Positions 25,201-39,040 of a stretch of DNA of 64,000 nt are shown here, in pieces. Positions within the stretch are counted from its first letter, which is position 1. Each line of letters begins with the position of its first letter. The notes under the pieces are model-generated. The model searched no databases, was not told the DNA's origin, and was given only the letters and a program-made list of their open reading frames with translations. Source of the DNA: Blasia pusilla (Eukaryota; Marchantiophyta; Marchantiopsida; Blasiales); assembly GCA_050084515.1 (NCBI GenBank), contig CM114274.1:29140001-29204000 (forward strand). The letters run 5' to 3'. A program made the translations under genes and the position numbers.

Positions 25201-26786
25201 GTCTTCATGCCACGATTCTGCGAGGAATAATAAAAATCAGAACCAGAGGAAGAGGACCGAGGAGTGTACGGCGAACCCGTGCGAGAAAGCGCAGATCTCG
25301 GCCGTCCATCCTAGGATGAACGCCGGAGAGCGACCGAGAGCCTGAGGACTCGAGGAGCCCCTCAGAAATCTCTAGTTTTAAAATAAAATAAAATAAAAAT
25401 CTTAATTTAATTATTTGTAATCCCGCGGGGGAGTGACAAGGGAACTTAGGGTCCGGGAAAGACCCTGAATTGCGACCCGCACTGGGAGAAGAGTGGTCCT
25501 GGGACCATCGATGATTGGCATCGAACGGCACTGCGTGACATCCTCCCGTCCCAACAGTGCGGGAATTATCTATGCCGCAATGAAGGAGTCTGACGGCTCG
25601 CAGCAGTCCTGGTATCTCCTCTTGCAATCAGTCAATCAATCAGTCGGGCGGAGCCGCTTTCGGCCGTCGATTCCATAATCCGACGATGTGGAAATTTGAA
25701 CTCTACAGTCGCTCATTCCCTCATCGCCTCGGACACATAATTCTCTCTCTCTCATCGCCTTCCATCCTTCCTTGAAGCAGCGCCACTGTCCGTCGATTCC
25801 TCCCCATCGGACGGCGGCCGTCTGGATCTGCGTGCAATGACACGCGCCCTCGGGTGACGTGGCAAACCCGGCCCATGTTTCTTGAACGGACTCGCATCGT
25901 GCGGGCGGATCCAAGGCCGCCCGCTAATGCTGCTCTTCCAAGGGGATGCTCGCACGCCCGCCCGCCCGCCCGCCCGCCTCATCGAGCCTACTGCATACAT
26001 GATCGCACCAAGTCGGGATGGTTGTGCGATCGGGGTCGGAGAGCACCTTTTCGGTTTGGGAGTGCGTGGCTGCCGACCCGTCATCAGCCTCCGGAAAGGA
26101 ATTGCAGCAGGAGAGTAAAATTGGTCGACTCGATCGTTGTGGTTGGCGAAAGCAGGCTGCGGGAGGTGCGGCGGTGGCAGCAGCACGCGGGGGCAGAGGG
26201 GAGAATTGAGGCGAGCGGATGAACAGGAGGGAATAGGAAATTGGGAGAGTAGGAGCGGCAATCGGATGCTCGTCTGCTGGGCTAGTGAGGAGCAGGCGTT
26301 TGATGTCGGAACTAACGGTGGATGATTGTTCAGGCTGGAAAGGGAGCTCTTTGAACGGCATTGACCTCTTATCGTGACCATCGCGCTTGGGAGAGTGGGA
26401 CAGTAGTGGAGCATCGTGTATGCTCAGGCTCCCGGCTACTGCCCTGATGGCGCCGCAGTCGCCCAGATATTGAGTAATTGACGCTCCAGTTTGATCTTTA
26501 TTTGCAAGTCCCGCAGCGGAAGGATTGGCCATTGGCAATGAGAATGAGAGCTCGTGCAAGCTAGATCGATGTGTAAATCTCTCAAGTTTTGAACTCCGAA
26601 CTGGAGTCTATTTCAACGCCACTTGAAGGACGCAGAGTGGAACTGATGGAGGCTGTCAGCACTATCTCGTTGGATCCGTTGACCGTCGGCCAGGTGCTGC
26701 TTTGATTTCCCCTATTAACTTTCAATAATTCAGATCGCGATCTCGGTGGAAAATTTGTGAATCCTAGGACCTGCTACCCCGCCTCA
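25200..26786 (+). promoter_or_regulatory. GC-rich upstream region and 5' leader of RWA
   Basis: The base composition changes to GC-rich here and stays so up to the RWA start codon. It includes a (CCCG)n-type tetranucleotide run near 25955-25977. Open frames of up to 220 codons exist on both strands but overlap each other, have no motifs and are rich in Arg/Pro/Ser, as expected by chance in GC-rich DNA. I cannot place the transcription start or TATA element. Confidence 0.45.
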
Positions 26787-29700
26787 ATGTCGAACCGCAA
26801 CGAAGATTCGTCCGAAGACAGTCCTGAGCATGAAAGTAACAAGAAACCGTCTCAAGTTGTAAGCTATGGGTCTTCGTTGCAGTGTGCGGTCCCAACCGGT
26901 CCATTTCCTGATTGTATCGCGCCTTCATGACATCTATTGTTGCATTCTTTGCATCAGAGAGTCGTCAGCCTTAGCATTGTGTTTCGTGTCGATGTTTCAC
27001 AAGGCTTTTCAACCTCTTGCCGTAGTCGACCATTCTGGGCGCTTTGGACACTGTCTCAAGAACTGGACATTTGTCACCCGGGGTAACGACAATAAAACAT
27101 CTTACGGTTTCCGCAAATGCCGTTTCTTTTGCATTTGCGAACACGGGAGTATTAAGAGACTGTAGCGTAGGAATTCTCACACCAACATGTATTCGACAGG
27201 TCAATGAAAAGACTCACAGTGGGATGTGAATACCTTGGTATTTCACCAATCAGTACGTTCAGTGACCGATCAGCTAGGGATCGAGAACTACGTACAGGCT
27301 CCATCATATCCACTTTTCTAGCACCATCTGAAAATTGATGTCGTAACCTTTGTGCGCTTCATAGTACTACTTGCGTCTAGCCTGAGGCAAGGACAATATT
27401 CATGAAGAACTAGCTTGCAAAGACTTTCCAGCAGAATGTGAAACAGCTTGACGGTAGACTTTCGATTGAGCCGATGGAGCCAGATGGCGCTACCTTCCAT
27501 AAACTAGGGCTTAAGGAGATTATTGTTAATTTGCTAGAGACTTTTGCCAAACTTCCTTTGGCAAGGTCACCATAGTATCTGGTGATGAGAAGGTAGTAAC
27601 TATTGGGTTTAACTCTTCTTAGGTCTGGGATAATGAGGAGTTACTTTCCTCGCATCACGAACTTGGTTGGATATTGAGCTTTCGGTTCATTTTTTCGATT
27701 TAAGGATCTTCACTAGGTTTTTTTGTAAGAGTGAAAATGGAGGAAAATCAGATCTGATTCACCATGCAATATGGCCAAAGACAATTCAGTTCCTAACTTA
27801 TTCTTTTCTTATGAGCAGGTGGCATTCTTTCTTGGTATTGTGCCAGTGCTAACAGCATGGATATACTCCGAGTTCCTCGAATTCAAAAGGCACCCTGGAC
27901 CCATCAAAGTGTAAGCGTATTTTGAGCTTATCAAAATTTATTTTCTCAATTGCAGGAATTGGATTTGTGCCTTATTCCCGTCATCGAGTCCTCTTTTTGT
28001 TCTTGTTCGAAGTGTCTAAAACATTACAGTGTGCAGTTGACTTGGAGGTCTAAAGATGCACTTTGTTGGGATCAAACTATGTGTACTTGAATGTGAAGTG
28101 GAATTTGCAATATGATAAGGAGTGTTAAACTCGTGAAAGACAGTAATGAAATGCTAACCTTGCATGTATGAAAAAACAAGCTAAACCATGAAAATAACAA
28201 CCTCAATCAACAAGCATGAAAAAATGTACTGACTTCCCTTTCAGGTAAGGCTCTCTCTCTATGGATGGATTAAAGTTCATCTAGATGTCACCAATTGTAA
28301 CATAGTGAAGCAGTCAAGTCACTCCTAATACTCAGCTCTGGCAATCACGTTCTTGTTGACTTGTTTCAGAAAACTCATGCTTGATATGGTTGAGTTAATC
28401 TAGAAGAGTAATGCTGTAAAAATTGTAAATCCAAATGTTCTGGGTACAGTTAAGCTTCTTGCTTGTATTGATGGGTTGAGACAAAATGATAGCCAATAAG
28501 GAATGCTAGGAGATCATAGCATATGACTTTGTTGTAAAAATCAGTAATTTGATGTAAAGTTTCAAAGCAATTTTAAACTTGCAGAGTAAGCCTCCCTGTT
28601 GGTCTTCTCTTATCCTCCCTCCCACTGCTCTAAATATTTCCTGTTCGAACTTATCCACAACAATTCTTAACTATCCGGAAAGCCTGGTTACAGTGTAGAA
28701 CTAGTCACATGTGTATAACATGTCCATGCGGACGTTCGTTTCCAAGGCTTTTAAAGTGATTGCTGTAAGGTTCTTTACCTTAAGGAGTGGGGAAGGTCCT
28801 CAACTCACTTTATCTGCTACTCTCCTACACAACAACATGACTGAGTCTACAATACACGCATGTGTGCCAGAGATTCAGAGTTGGGGGTCCTGGTTGGTCC
28901 TGACCAATATCCCAATCCACTGTTGGGTACTGGTGAAACCAGTGGGTAAGTTTATCACCTGCCTGTGCCGTGAATGGCTTGTTGATTTGTCCATCCCTTA
29001 TTCACAAGTAGCTTCCTCAGGCCACAGTTCCTCATCTATCATCTTCATCACTACTACTGAATAATGTATTCTGAATGAATTATTATTTTCTCACCACTAG
29101 TTTACATCTCTCACATCCTTCATTTTGTGCTCCACACTGCTTCTGATTTTCTTATTCTGCTGCTCTTGCATGATATTCCTGCAAGAGCAAAATTTGACAT
29201 CTTTCCATCTAAATTTTCAACATTTAATCTAGAACGCAGAAGTCTTGAGGTTTAACCAATGTTTGTCTTCCGTTGCATCTCTCAAGTAAACAAACCAAAA
29301 CCTTGTCTGGGGGTGCTGCTGCTGTAGGGACTAGTACTTCTTTGAGAATATCTGGCTGAGTATGCTACAGAGAACTAAAGTTCATCTAATGTTGAGTTCT
29401 ACTTGCATGTTAATTATTGGGTTCATGCAGGCACTCGGATGTCAACCTTGTGGACATTGCATCCAAAGCTGAAGAGAGGGATTTACTACTGGAGACGGGC
29501 TTGGCGGTTCCAGGAATTAAAGGAGGTGTCCCTGCAGTGAAAACACAACTATTGAAGTATGTGGCCCAGACTTGTTTAGGGATCAAGTAAAAAACTTTTG
29601 TTTAACCAGTAACCGCTCATGTCTGGTGAACAGAGTTCTATAAGTCCAAAATGTCATTGAATGGAAGGTTTGAAGAGAGCTTACTCTTCTTTTTCCTGCT

Positions 29701-32700
29701 CTTATCAGATGTGCGCCTACTTTGCAGATTCCTTACCATGAACGAGGCTTTCCTGGTTGAAAATCGTTTAACACTGAGAGCCATGTAAGTGCACTACAAA
29801 ACTGTGATTTCCCCCTGTTTGTCTGCATTGAATTTCATTCTGTGTTTATACAGCTGTCTCACAGATTCTCAATCTGACAAATGGGTACTTTTCACTTGCA
29901 GTGCTGAGTTGAGTGGCCTTCTATTTTACTTCTTTCTGGCTGACCGAACAAACGTTTTTGGGGAGTCCAAAAAGGTAAAGAGCCCAGTGTGTATATTTGA
30001 AACCGTAGTTGACTTTTGTTCAGAGGCTTTTTTCTTAAATTTCAGATTGCATGTAAGGCAAACAAGTATCACAAGCAATGGAGCATGATATGCTGTGTCA
30101 TTAACAGCCGGGATGGTTTACTGCAAGGGTACGTAGAAGTAGGTTGGTAAAGGTGAAGTTTTCAGATTCTTCTTTTCTCCAAACATTGTGGCCACTGCCA
30201 TGAATGAAGTTGCCGGGGAAACCTATTTCATAACATCGTGTTTCTCTGATTTGCCTGTGTGTTGTACAGGAATACAGCCGAGACCTATTTTTGTTTTTGT
30301 ATTTGCTCTTAGTCATAGCTTCTGCTTTCACCTCTCTCAGAAAGCATGCAGAGAAGTCAGTGGCTTCAGGCAAGTCGATCCTTTATCTCAACAGACATCA
30401 AACAGAAGAATGGAAAGGGTGGATGCAGGTATGGTTCGAAGCATGATGGAACTGGGCATATACTGTTGAATGGTTCTCCACTATCTCTCAATTTTAGTGA
30501 CAGGATTGGGTAGTCAGTTTATCTCAGTTCTATTATCTGCAAATTCTTGGGTATGGTCTGTTCAGTAGATTAGAAGTTCTCTGCAGTTTCAACCCTTCAT
30601 GTAAGAGTTGTCAGATATTGGTACTATGTAGAAAATTTGCAGGAGCAGTAACTAAAGACTGGCAATGCCTTTTGGTTTTTTTTTTTGAATAATATAAAAG
30701 ATTAATGAGTTCATTCCAAAAAAATCATGTCGTGCAGGTTCTTTTTCTGATGTATCATTACTTTGAGGCTCGTGAGATTTACAATGCTATACGCGTGTTC
30801 ATTGCTGCGTATGTTTGGATGACGGGATTCGGAAATTTTTCTTACTATTATATTCGCAAAGATTTCAGCCTTGGGCGCTTTGCACAGGTATGGATTGTAA
30901 ATCTTGTCAAACATCTCATAGGTGTCCAACTAGGTTTATTCTTGGGACTTGGTCACCTTGATTTCTAGAACTGTTGTCTTGTACTCAACTGACAACACAT
31001 GATTTAGGGGCATCTTGGAGTAAATAGGGAAAATGGTCTAGTATAGAAATTCTGCCTTGGAACTTTTATAATTCTACAAGCTTTCAGTCTTACCCATTCA
31101 AGCTGTCATAGCCTTTCTAAGGCTTTTATTTGATGAAGCTTTTTCCTGTTGATTACCTCCGGGTGATGACTTTAGTTATACACATAAACACCGCTGCTGA
31201 GTGTCCGTTCTTCTAAGCATGAAACCTTGTGTGATTGTATATGTGGCAGATGATGTGGCGCCTCAATTTCTTGGTGTTCTTTGCCTGCCTGTTACTAAAT
31301 AACGACTATATGCTCTACTACATCTGCCCCATGCACACGTTTTTCACCCTGATGGTTTACGGTGTGCTTGGGATTGCCCACAAGTATAATGAAGTGCCTT
31401 CGGTCATGGCGCTCAAAATGGGACTGGCTTTCCTCACTGTCGTTGTGGTGTGGGAGATTCCAGGTGTTTTTGAAATCATTTGGAGTCCCTTCACGTTTTT
31501 GATGGGTAAGTTCTCAAGTGAGTTAAAGTGAAGTTGGCTCAAAACATGTGCCTAGGGTTGATGCGCCTTGATCACTTATGACTCAACTTTGTAAGGAAAT
31601 TTCCTTGGTGCCATTTGTATTCTGTGCACATTGTCCTGCTCGTAGCTTTTCTGGAAGAAGTTCGTTTAGTTGGGAATTGTTGTCTGGTTTAATAAGTTTA
31701 TTACCTTTCTGTCTTCTAAGGAGTCGCAATGTTGGATTGTTGACTTAGGTTTTGAGGATCCACGTGGCCCGAAGACGTCTCCTCTTCATGAATGGCACTT
31801 CAGATCAGGACTTGATCGCTACGTATGGATTATTGGGATGTTGTATGCCTACTTTCATCCAATGGTCTCTCCTTAAACCGAGACTTCATGACCTTGCGCC
31901 GGAATTTTTGTCTTGGTTTAAAGAATGGCTGTAAAAGAGGATGATAGGATACTTAAATTTATTTGAATGCCCAAATTCTACGGAATTTCCCACTCATGCT
32001 ATAGAAGGTAAAGGTGTCTTCCATGGTGAATTGTGTGAAGTCGCTGGTTCACCTCCTGTCATGATGTGCCAAAGAAACTGAGCAGTGATGCTTATTCTGG
32101 TAATTAGGTGGAGAGATGGCTGGAAAGGCTCGAGGAGATGGAAAATAAAATTCGGCTATTTCTAAAGACGTTCATCTTGTCAATCACTTTGGTTGTAAGT
32201 ATCTCGTGCAGAGCGGAAGTTTGTGAAACTGCATTGTGCTGCGGCATAGTTTAGGATACTTCCAAATTTCAGTCTTATCTGGACAGTCAGCGTTGTAAGG
32301 CGCTTCTCATATTCTGTATACTTTGTTACTCGCAGGTGGGGTATCTTTGGTATGAGCACATATACAAGCTTGATAAGAAGCAATACAACAGGATGCACCC
32401 TTACACGTCATGGATTCCGATCACGTATGTTTTCACGTAGATCATTGTGTGGAATCAACTGTTGAAATCATGTTAATAAAATTGAAGAAGAAGTAGTGAA
32501 GAATTCCGTCTTAAAAGGCACTGAAACAGTGGTCTGTCTTTTGACAGTGTATATATAGTGCTTCGGAACTTCTCTCAACCTCTGCGGAATTGGTCACTCA
32601 CTCTCTTTGCGTAAGTGAATACGAGTTTCTTTTGGAAACGGGCAATTCAGCTTTATGGGTCCTAGTAGAGCTTATGAAGATGTACGCTTTGCAGAACACT

Positions 32701-33461
32701 TTTCTTTCTGATTTTTCCGTGGCACAGGGGGCATCTGATTGACTGGTTTTTTGTGATTGGATCCAGATGGCTTGGCAAGATCACTCTTGAAACGTATATT
32801 GCCCAGTTTCATATCTGGCTTAGGTATGGATCAGATCGAGGGGAATTTCTGTTTCTATTTCCTGAATTGCAAACCTTTCAAATCTAATGGGCGTGTTTTA
32901 TCATATATTTTTCAACTTTCAAGTTCCTTTCGTCTCTTACCTTTTTTTTTCTTGAAGAGAGCTCACCAATTTAATGTGCTTCACTTTACAGGACTGGGGT
33001 GTCCAATGGTGCCCCCAAGATGCTGCTTTCCATAATCCCTGGCTATCCTCTACTGAACTTCATGCTGACAACGGCCATCTATGTCTTGGTACGGCGTTCC
33101 TTATCTACATCTTATATATTTTGGTGGACGTGGAACTGAGCTTGATGGTTGCTTTTGTATTGTCCCTCTGCGCGCTCCCTGCCAAAAAATATATCATGGT
33201 GCCAGTCCCGAAGAGGAATTTATGTTGAGCTTTCATCTGGATTGAATCAGTCTTCCAGTAATTTATGAACTTTTTGGCAACTCGCAGGTGTCTTACCGCC
33301 TTTTTGAGCTAACAAATACACTGAAAAACGTGTTCATACCCAGCAAAGACAACAAGCGACTGGGTCAAATAGCATTAGCAGGCCTTGCCATATTCTTATC
33401 GCTCTACGGAGTTGGGTTTCTTCTCATTTTGCTTCCTAAGTTTCTGGTAAGTCGTGAATGA
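26787..33461 (+). CDS. RWA: RWA-family polysaccharide O-acetyltransferase (Cas1p 10-TM acyltransferase), 15 coding exons
   Basis: Golgi multi-span membrane protein needed for acetylation of plant wall polysaccharides, thought to supply acetyl groups to TBL-type transferases. Coding exons I derive from frame and splice sites: 26787-26858, 27819-27910, 29431-29556, 29728-29784, 29902-29974, 30270-30428, 30738-30887, 31250-31505, 31749-31864, 32108-32194, 32336-32424, 32548-32610, 32767-32823, 32992-33088, 33288-33461. Phases agree throughout, giving about 555 residues, close to the usual 540-570. Key blocks: [16 protein letters not shown] (about 100-115), [20 protein letters not shown] (about 205-225), [17 protein letters not shown] (about 258-275), [15 protein letters not shown] (about 345-360), [10 protein letters not shown] (about 417), [18 protein letters not shown] (about 448-466). 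All introns are GT-AG; the donor after 31864 (gtctct) is weak. The last exon either reads to TGA at 33459 or is spliced at the GTAAGT at 33447. The gene looks intact. Confidence 0.95.
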
Positions 33462-33583
33462 CCAGTCATCTGTTCTAAACCAGAACCTCGACTGATTATT
33501 TTTGTTTCATTTTATCTTCGTGGAAATCTAGTCGACTATCCTTTTCGTCTTCGCTTATCGAGTTTCGGCTTTGGACCTTCCTC

Positions 33584-34506
33584 GTGGATGTTGTTAGTTC
33601 TAGGTTGACCTTCGTTACGTATCGCAGGATCTCCAATAGCTTGCGGATTTACAAGAAGAACCAAAAGATTCTCAAAGTTGGGACGTCTACAAAGATTCCA
33701 CACGAAAGATCAACTTCGCGTCCTCATTATAGGATTCCTTCTTCGTATTCCCTTGCTGAGCAATTTCAAAAGGGGGATGGTCGTTTTGTAGATTCTCAAT
33801 TCTTTAATGTCCATAATAAAGGGCTGAAAATCCGATTCAATGTGCGCTCGAGTATGGTCCGGTCGTCTTGGGGATGTGATCTCGTTATGTTATCCTTTCC
33901 AAACTTGAGTGTGATACCCTTCCATCGGTAAACTATAATGCCTTCTATGTCGGTGCGTCTAAACACGCATGTCGACGCTCCTCACACAGCGGGTTTGATC
34001 AAGACACTCTCGGCATTGTTTCGGATCCCGAGGATTTACAGAGCCGTTCTGGACGCGGAGATAAAACTTTCGTATCTCTATTCATGGGCGGATTGACTTC
34101 ACTAAAATTCAAGCCGGCGGGACATTGGACAACTAGCGACGAGCGGAAGTGGACCGCGGTCGTGAGATAATTATCGGGGGTTACGAACTGCCATGACAGG
34201 TGCATCTCAAACGTCGTCTCGAAAATATCACCGGACTTTTCGTGGATCATAGAAGACGGCAATTATGCGACAGGTCTTTTCACCCTGAAGAGCACAAGTT
34301 GTGCTGGAGAAAGTCGTGATATTTTTCAGGAGACCGAAACTCACCACGGTGGCTGCCTAGCGGAGTGGGTCTATCCTGTCGTGGCAGAGGGCACTGTCTG
34401 GGCTACCTGGACACATAAAGCGAGCTCACCAATTGCCACTCAGGAGCGGTGGAGCGAAGACAACTTGGACACCAAGAAGGTGCGAATATGCCCAACCATG
34501 AAATGA
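33584..34506 (+). pseudogene. Unidentified coding-like stretch downstream of RWA
   Basis: A frame of 115 codons (33584-33931) overlaps a second frame open from 33880 to 34503 with a single stop (TAA at 34168). Together they read about 300 residues of mixed, non-repetitive composition, for example VSLFMGGLTSLKFKPAGHW and CLAEWVYPVVAEGTVWATWT. I do not recognise the family. It could be RWA 3' UTR that is open by chance, a decayed gene, or exons of a gene with short introns. Confidence 0.3.
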
Positions 34507-34509
34507 AAC

Positions 34510-35550
34510 ACATGACCGATCAACCCGCCTCGCAGTACCCCAACATCCGTGCGCCACATGTGCTACGGGTGCTTCTATTTTGACACAGGTAATAGAAGAC
34601 CACATGTGACGTGTGTGCTTCTATTTTCGAAACAAATGAATGAAACAAGAAGATTCTGTGATCCTCATTCATTGTTTCTTTGGAATTACATGAGGCCCAA
34701 TATTCCGGATTCTATTCAGCGATACGCGCACTCCGTACTCCTAAGTTCCTTCCAGGGTTCGGGGAGTTTTTTCGTGGGACCCGGTACATTGCCGGGAATT
34801 TCCAGTCGGAAACAGTAATCCCGGTTTTTTAACCGGTTTTCAGATACTAAATACAAAGGACATGCTCGAATCCAACCGGTTTTTCGTAGGCAGTTTTAAA
34901 ATCAGTCGGTAATTCTCGAATTTTACCGGCTAGCTTTACTTGTAACCCCGGATCTCCCCGATCATTGGTTCCTTCCGGGTGTATTTATTCGTTCTACAGT
35001 CGTTTTCTGTTCCTTGTCGTGTTTCTTCACTTAGCGTCTCTCCTCTGCTTCTCCTGGTCAGGATTTCAAAACATCTTCACAGTTTTATTTAAAATCTGAG
35101 CATTCATCAAAAAATCGGGTTTCTTCTTCAACCGACCGTCGCACCATAGAAGACTCCGCAAAGGATTTCCGGAATTGCGAGTTTGAGAACGGGAAGAAAA
35201 ATTAATCGAAGGAGATACCTAAGACTGAAAATGGAAAAAGTCACCCTACGAATGGGCTAAGAAGTAGGTCCCAGACTGGCACTCCTCAAATAAGAATGGC
35301 ATTTGAAAAAAGAAAATTGAGAAAAGTTCTCGGGAAATATAATGAGAGGATTAAGGAATCAATAATACAAAGGATCATTTTCAACCCGACGTTTGAGAAA
35401 TAATTTTTTTATTGAGGACCCCTGATAAGTTATTCTACATTTATCGCATTATAAGTAAAAGAAAAAAAAAACGTTTTAATTGAAAAAATTCTCGCAGCAC
35501 GAATTCCTATGAAGCACGCCCACAGTCCCAAGCGACGAAGATCCATTCCG
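34510..35550. other. Intergenic DNA, nothing recognised
   Basis: A short direct repeat (cacatgtg...gtgcttctatttt) occurs near 34556 and 34601. The rest is unremarkable and mildly AT-rich from 35000 to 35500. Confidence 0.4.
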
Positions 35551-35554
35551 CTCG

Positions 35555-35698
35555 CTACTGGACACGGCCCGCGTACAGGACCTTCTGCCACACCTTCTCC
35601 ACGAGCTCCGCCAACTCCCGCGGCCCGCCGGCTGGACTAGCCACCGGCACACCGGGTATAAGAAGTTGAGAAGTGATTGCACTTCCTCGCCTTCCCAT
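35555..35698 (-). CDS. Candidate 47-residue small protein
   Basis: Minus-strand ATG at 35698 to TAG at 35555. The peptide starts MGRRGSAITSQLLIPG and ends in an amphipathic helix-like segment ELAELVEKVWQKVLYAGRVQ. Codons are G/C-rich at the third position, unlike the out-of-frame readings. There is no family match that I know and no transcript evidence, so this could be chance in GC-rich DNA or the last exon of an unseen gene. Confidence 0.2.
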   Translation of the reverse strand: MGRRGSAITSQLLIPGVPVASPAGGPRELAELVEKVWQKVLYAGRVQ

Positions 35699-35699
35699 G

Positions 35700-38600
35700 T
35701 CCGCTGACCATCTCACGGGCGCACGATTCTACTGGCCCCCCTGGCCCCCCGCCCGCCCGCCCGCCCGTCCGTTCGTCCGTCCGTCCCACGAGCTCTGCTT
35801 GGACGCCGCCCCACCAGAGCCCTAAAGAGAAGTTCAGAGAACCCGAAATCCCCGTACCCTACCTGGCCTATAAACGGGCACCACCCCATAAAGCAATCGA
35901 GTCACTCCGAGCACATGCACCGGAACTCGCTGAAAACCTGTGCAGTCGGAGCCGAAACCGGAACGCAGCAGACTTCCCAATTTCGCCCACCGAGCACAGG
36001 ATCCCTTTTACTCGCGGGTGATCCCCTCAGCCCCAGGGGCCAGGACAGAGCCTGAACTTCGCAACGGAGGCTGAAGCCACTGCACGAAGCAGAATTCGCT
36101 CGCTCTTGGTAGGGAGCGCGGCGAGAAAATCCGTGTGAGTGGATGATGAGCCATGCGGTCGTAAGCACTCCATCGAAATCCCTATGCTCGCTCACTCCCT
36201 CCTCCGTCCAGTACGACTAGTTAAGGACCGTGGGATGCACGGATCCCTGTTTAAATATTCACTCTCTTTGTCAATTTCTCTTCAGAGATTCGTAGTCCCC
36301 GGTTCGACGTACCACGGAACTTGCTACTCTGTTAACATGGAGTTGAGATCCTTGCTGCGTTCGTTAATCATTCTCTTCACTCGCGCTCGAAATTACCACG
36401 AAACTGCTGAGACTCACGAACTTCATGATCGGGATCTGGATCATGAACTCGCTCAGAGTTCCCGGATACGGATTCGGAAGGAATCCGTAATGATACACTA
36501 AGAAGGGAAAGAGTTATGGAACTTACGTGACCTCTTTCTAGCCGCGAAAGGAAGCCCAGGGGATGAATGACATCATCCTTGTGATATTATCGAAATACTC
36601 TGTATTTAATTCTACGATAGTAAAATTAAAGAAAAAAAACTAATCAGATCATCAAACTTAATATCACTTAACGCTGAGTGATAACGCCACACATTAACAT
36701 AATGTGAAAGGAAATACTAATACTGAAATTTTTCATGCAATACACAGAAAGTAAAATTTTCTTTCAAGGAATGTGTAAAAAGTACTTAATACGAATTGAA
36801 AAACCCTAAAAAATGGTCTCCCTGGCCGGTCAGTACCTACTTTTCCAAAATCAATGAGATGTCTCTCCTTTATTGCAGGTGTATCAGAAAATCCAAGTTG
36901 AAAAAAGATAAAATAACCTCGTGGACATATGCTTTGCATCTTAATGACGTCCTCGTTCTTTAAACGCGTTTCGTAAGTCCATTAAACTCATAAGATCAAC
37001 TTCGGATCAATACTTCAAGACTTGGAGTAGTGGAGCACGAACGGAGTTCCATGGACGCATTGTAAAAACAACTATCAAAGACATCACGAAGAAGAACCGA
37101 AGAATGTTCTTCTTCTTCGCAAGGTCAGGTTGACTTTGCCAAATCCAAAGCTCAGAGCAGCAGGTGATAGTCCTATTCTCCAGCAGTTACCGGCAGTGAC
37201 TAGGCTCTTTGAAGTGAAGCTACCTGGTAAGTTTCCCGACGAGAACAGTGCCCAGAGCTACTACAGTTGCAGTGATGCCGGTGGGAAGGAGCCAGACACG
37301 CTGGCACAGAGCTGTCCGAATGCTTGGCGAAACTCCTCCTCCCAACCTTTGGACTCTGAGTCAGCTACTTCGTGCGTTACTTGGCTGGCAGGCAGGCTTC
37401 CTCGCCACTTTTGGGGACCGCGAGAGTGCGACGTTCCCATGTGCCGTGCCTGCCCAAGGATATGGGGGCAGGGTCGTCTGTGCTGCTCAACACTTGCGTC
37501 TCGCCTTTTCCCCACCAACCCCTCGACACGCGAGTTCGTCGACCCGGGATATATTTTACGGCGCAATAGTATGAGAGTCATCACGTGTGGGCACGTGCTC
37601 ATTAAGATTTTTGGCTTCGATAGCTGCGGAGGCCACATTCCGCACGGAGATGATCGGTCCCCCGTGCCCCCCTGATGTGCCCTGATGTCTTGTCAACGTG
37701 CCGTCGACAAGCAGCTGCCTTCGCTTTCGTCTTTACTCCACGTCGAGCTCTTGCTCTTGGGAGGTTAGGAAGTTAGCACCCTGTGGTTCACGTACGTGTA
37801 CGTGGTATGCAGTCCTTTTTGCACAATCCGATCACTACAGTACAGAACCACAACGCGGTATTGTTAGAGTTCTTACTACCACTCCATTCAATGCCCGGGA
37901 CCCGTGCCGTCGCCCCTTCCGCCGTGTAATGACTGCTCAGTGCTCACAATCGGATACTCGAGTCTCGACTCACGGTGCCCGGCCCGGGAGGCGTGGCAGC
38001 GGGCGCCGCTGACAGCTCGGCTCGCGGGGCGAAAGAGGCCGAGACATTTTTACCATTTAAAATAAAATGAGGGGCCAACCAGAAGAGGTAGAGATCATCC
38101 GTCGCCATCCGCCTAGTTGCGGGGGGGGGGACGTGTTTTTAGTTACGAGAAGGATATTTAGCGGCTTCAGAGATGCCGGCAAATCACGTGCCTCCGGAAG
38201 ACGTGGGGGAATGCTTTCCAAAGAACCGACAAAATGCCGACATACATAGCGGGTCCAAGGTACGCATTACCGGTGGTCACTACCGTCCCTCTCGGCGCAA
38301 CCTGCCGGCAACACTAATCGCCACCGGCTTCCTAGACTCCTAGGGTCCGGGCCAGAGTCCGGAGAGAGGAGACGGCTACCGACGACCTGAGGTTGTCGGA
38401 CGCTCCCGTCGTTGTCGTCCTTAATGGACGCACCGGAACGTCACAGCGGGAGAGCCGCCGCGTGGTGGCCGCGCGACGGGACGAGTTGTGCATGAGGGAA
38501 GGAGAAATTGACGAGGGTGCTCCTCGTGCAATCGGCCCTCCCGTCCCGTCCCGCTCCAAACCTCCCCCCCCCTCCTCCTCCTCAGGGTGAGGGGGGGGAA

Positions 38601-39040
38601 CGTATCTTCATGCCATGGATGCGCGATCGAGCGGTAGGACGGAGCGTTACGTAAAGCCCCCGCTCAACCGTTCCTCACATGGCTGCCTCCTGGCACGCTC
38701 TGACCAGTATCTTGTCGTCGTAAGAATTTGACTCAGTCGCACCGCTCCGTTGGGGCATGACTTCTTCCTCAGTCGGCCACATCATCACCGTTATCCCGCC
38801 CCCTCGTGGTCCTGTCCCACCTAATTCAGGATCTTCTTGTTCCTTGTGGACGGACGGACGTTCACAAAATTTGGGGTTGGGGGGGGGGGGCACAGTTTAT
38901 GTCTCGCCTATCGTGTCTCTGGGCAGCCCTCATTCTTCACTTCCGCGCGAGAGAAACTTGGTATGGTGTCTCGGGAAGGACGGGATTTTTTTATGGGACT
39001 ACAACAACATTCCTTAGGGGGTTAGAAGGGTTTCCATAAC
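35700..39040. other. GC-rich block without recognised gene
   Basis: High GC with tetranucleotide runs (CCCG then CCGT) at 35745-35785, homopolymer G runs near 38120, 38590 and 38880, and overlapping open frames on both strands. The longest, 37130-37675 (181 codons), has no motif I recognise. Composition resembles the leaders of RWA and BIM, so an unannotated transcription start or non-coding transcript is possible. Confidence 0.35.

Noticed and set aside
25752-26559. Overlapping minus-strand ORFs of 211-220 codons
   Set aside because: Upstream of the RWA start on the other strand, mutually overlapping, low-complexity Arg/Pro/Ser content and no motif; expected in GC-rich leader DNA.
37130-37675. 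181-codon ORF in a GC-rich block
   Set aside because: Competing frames of similar length on both strands, no recognisable domain, no splice-linked partners. Kept only as part of the unassigned block.
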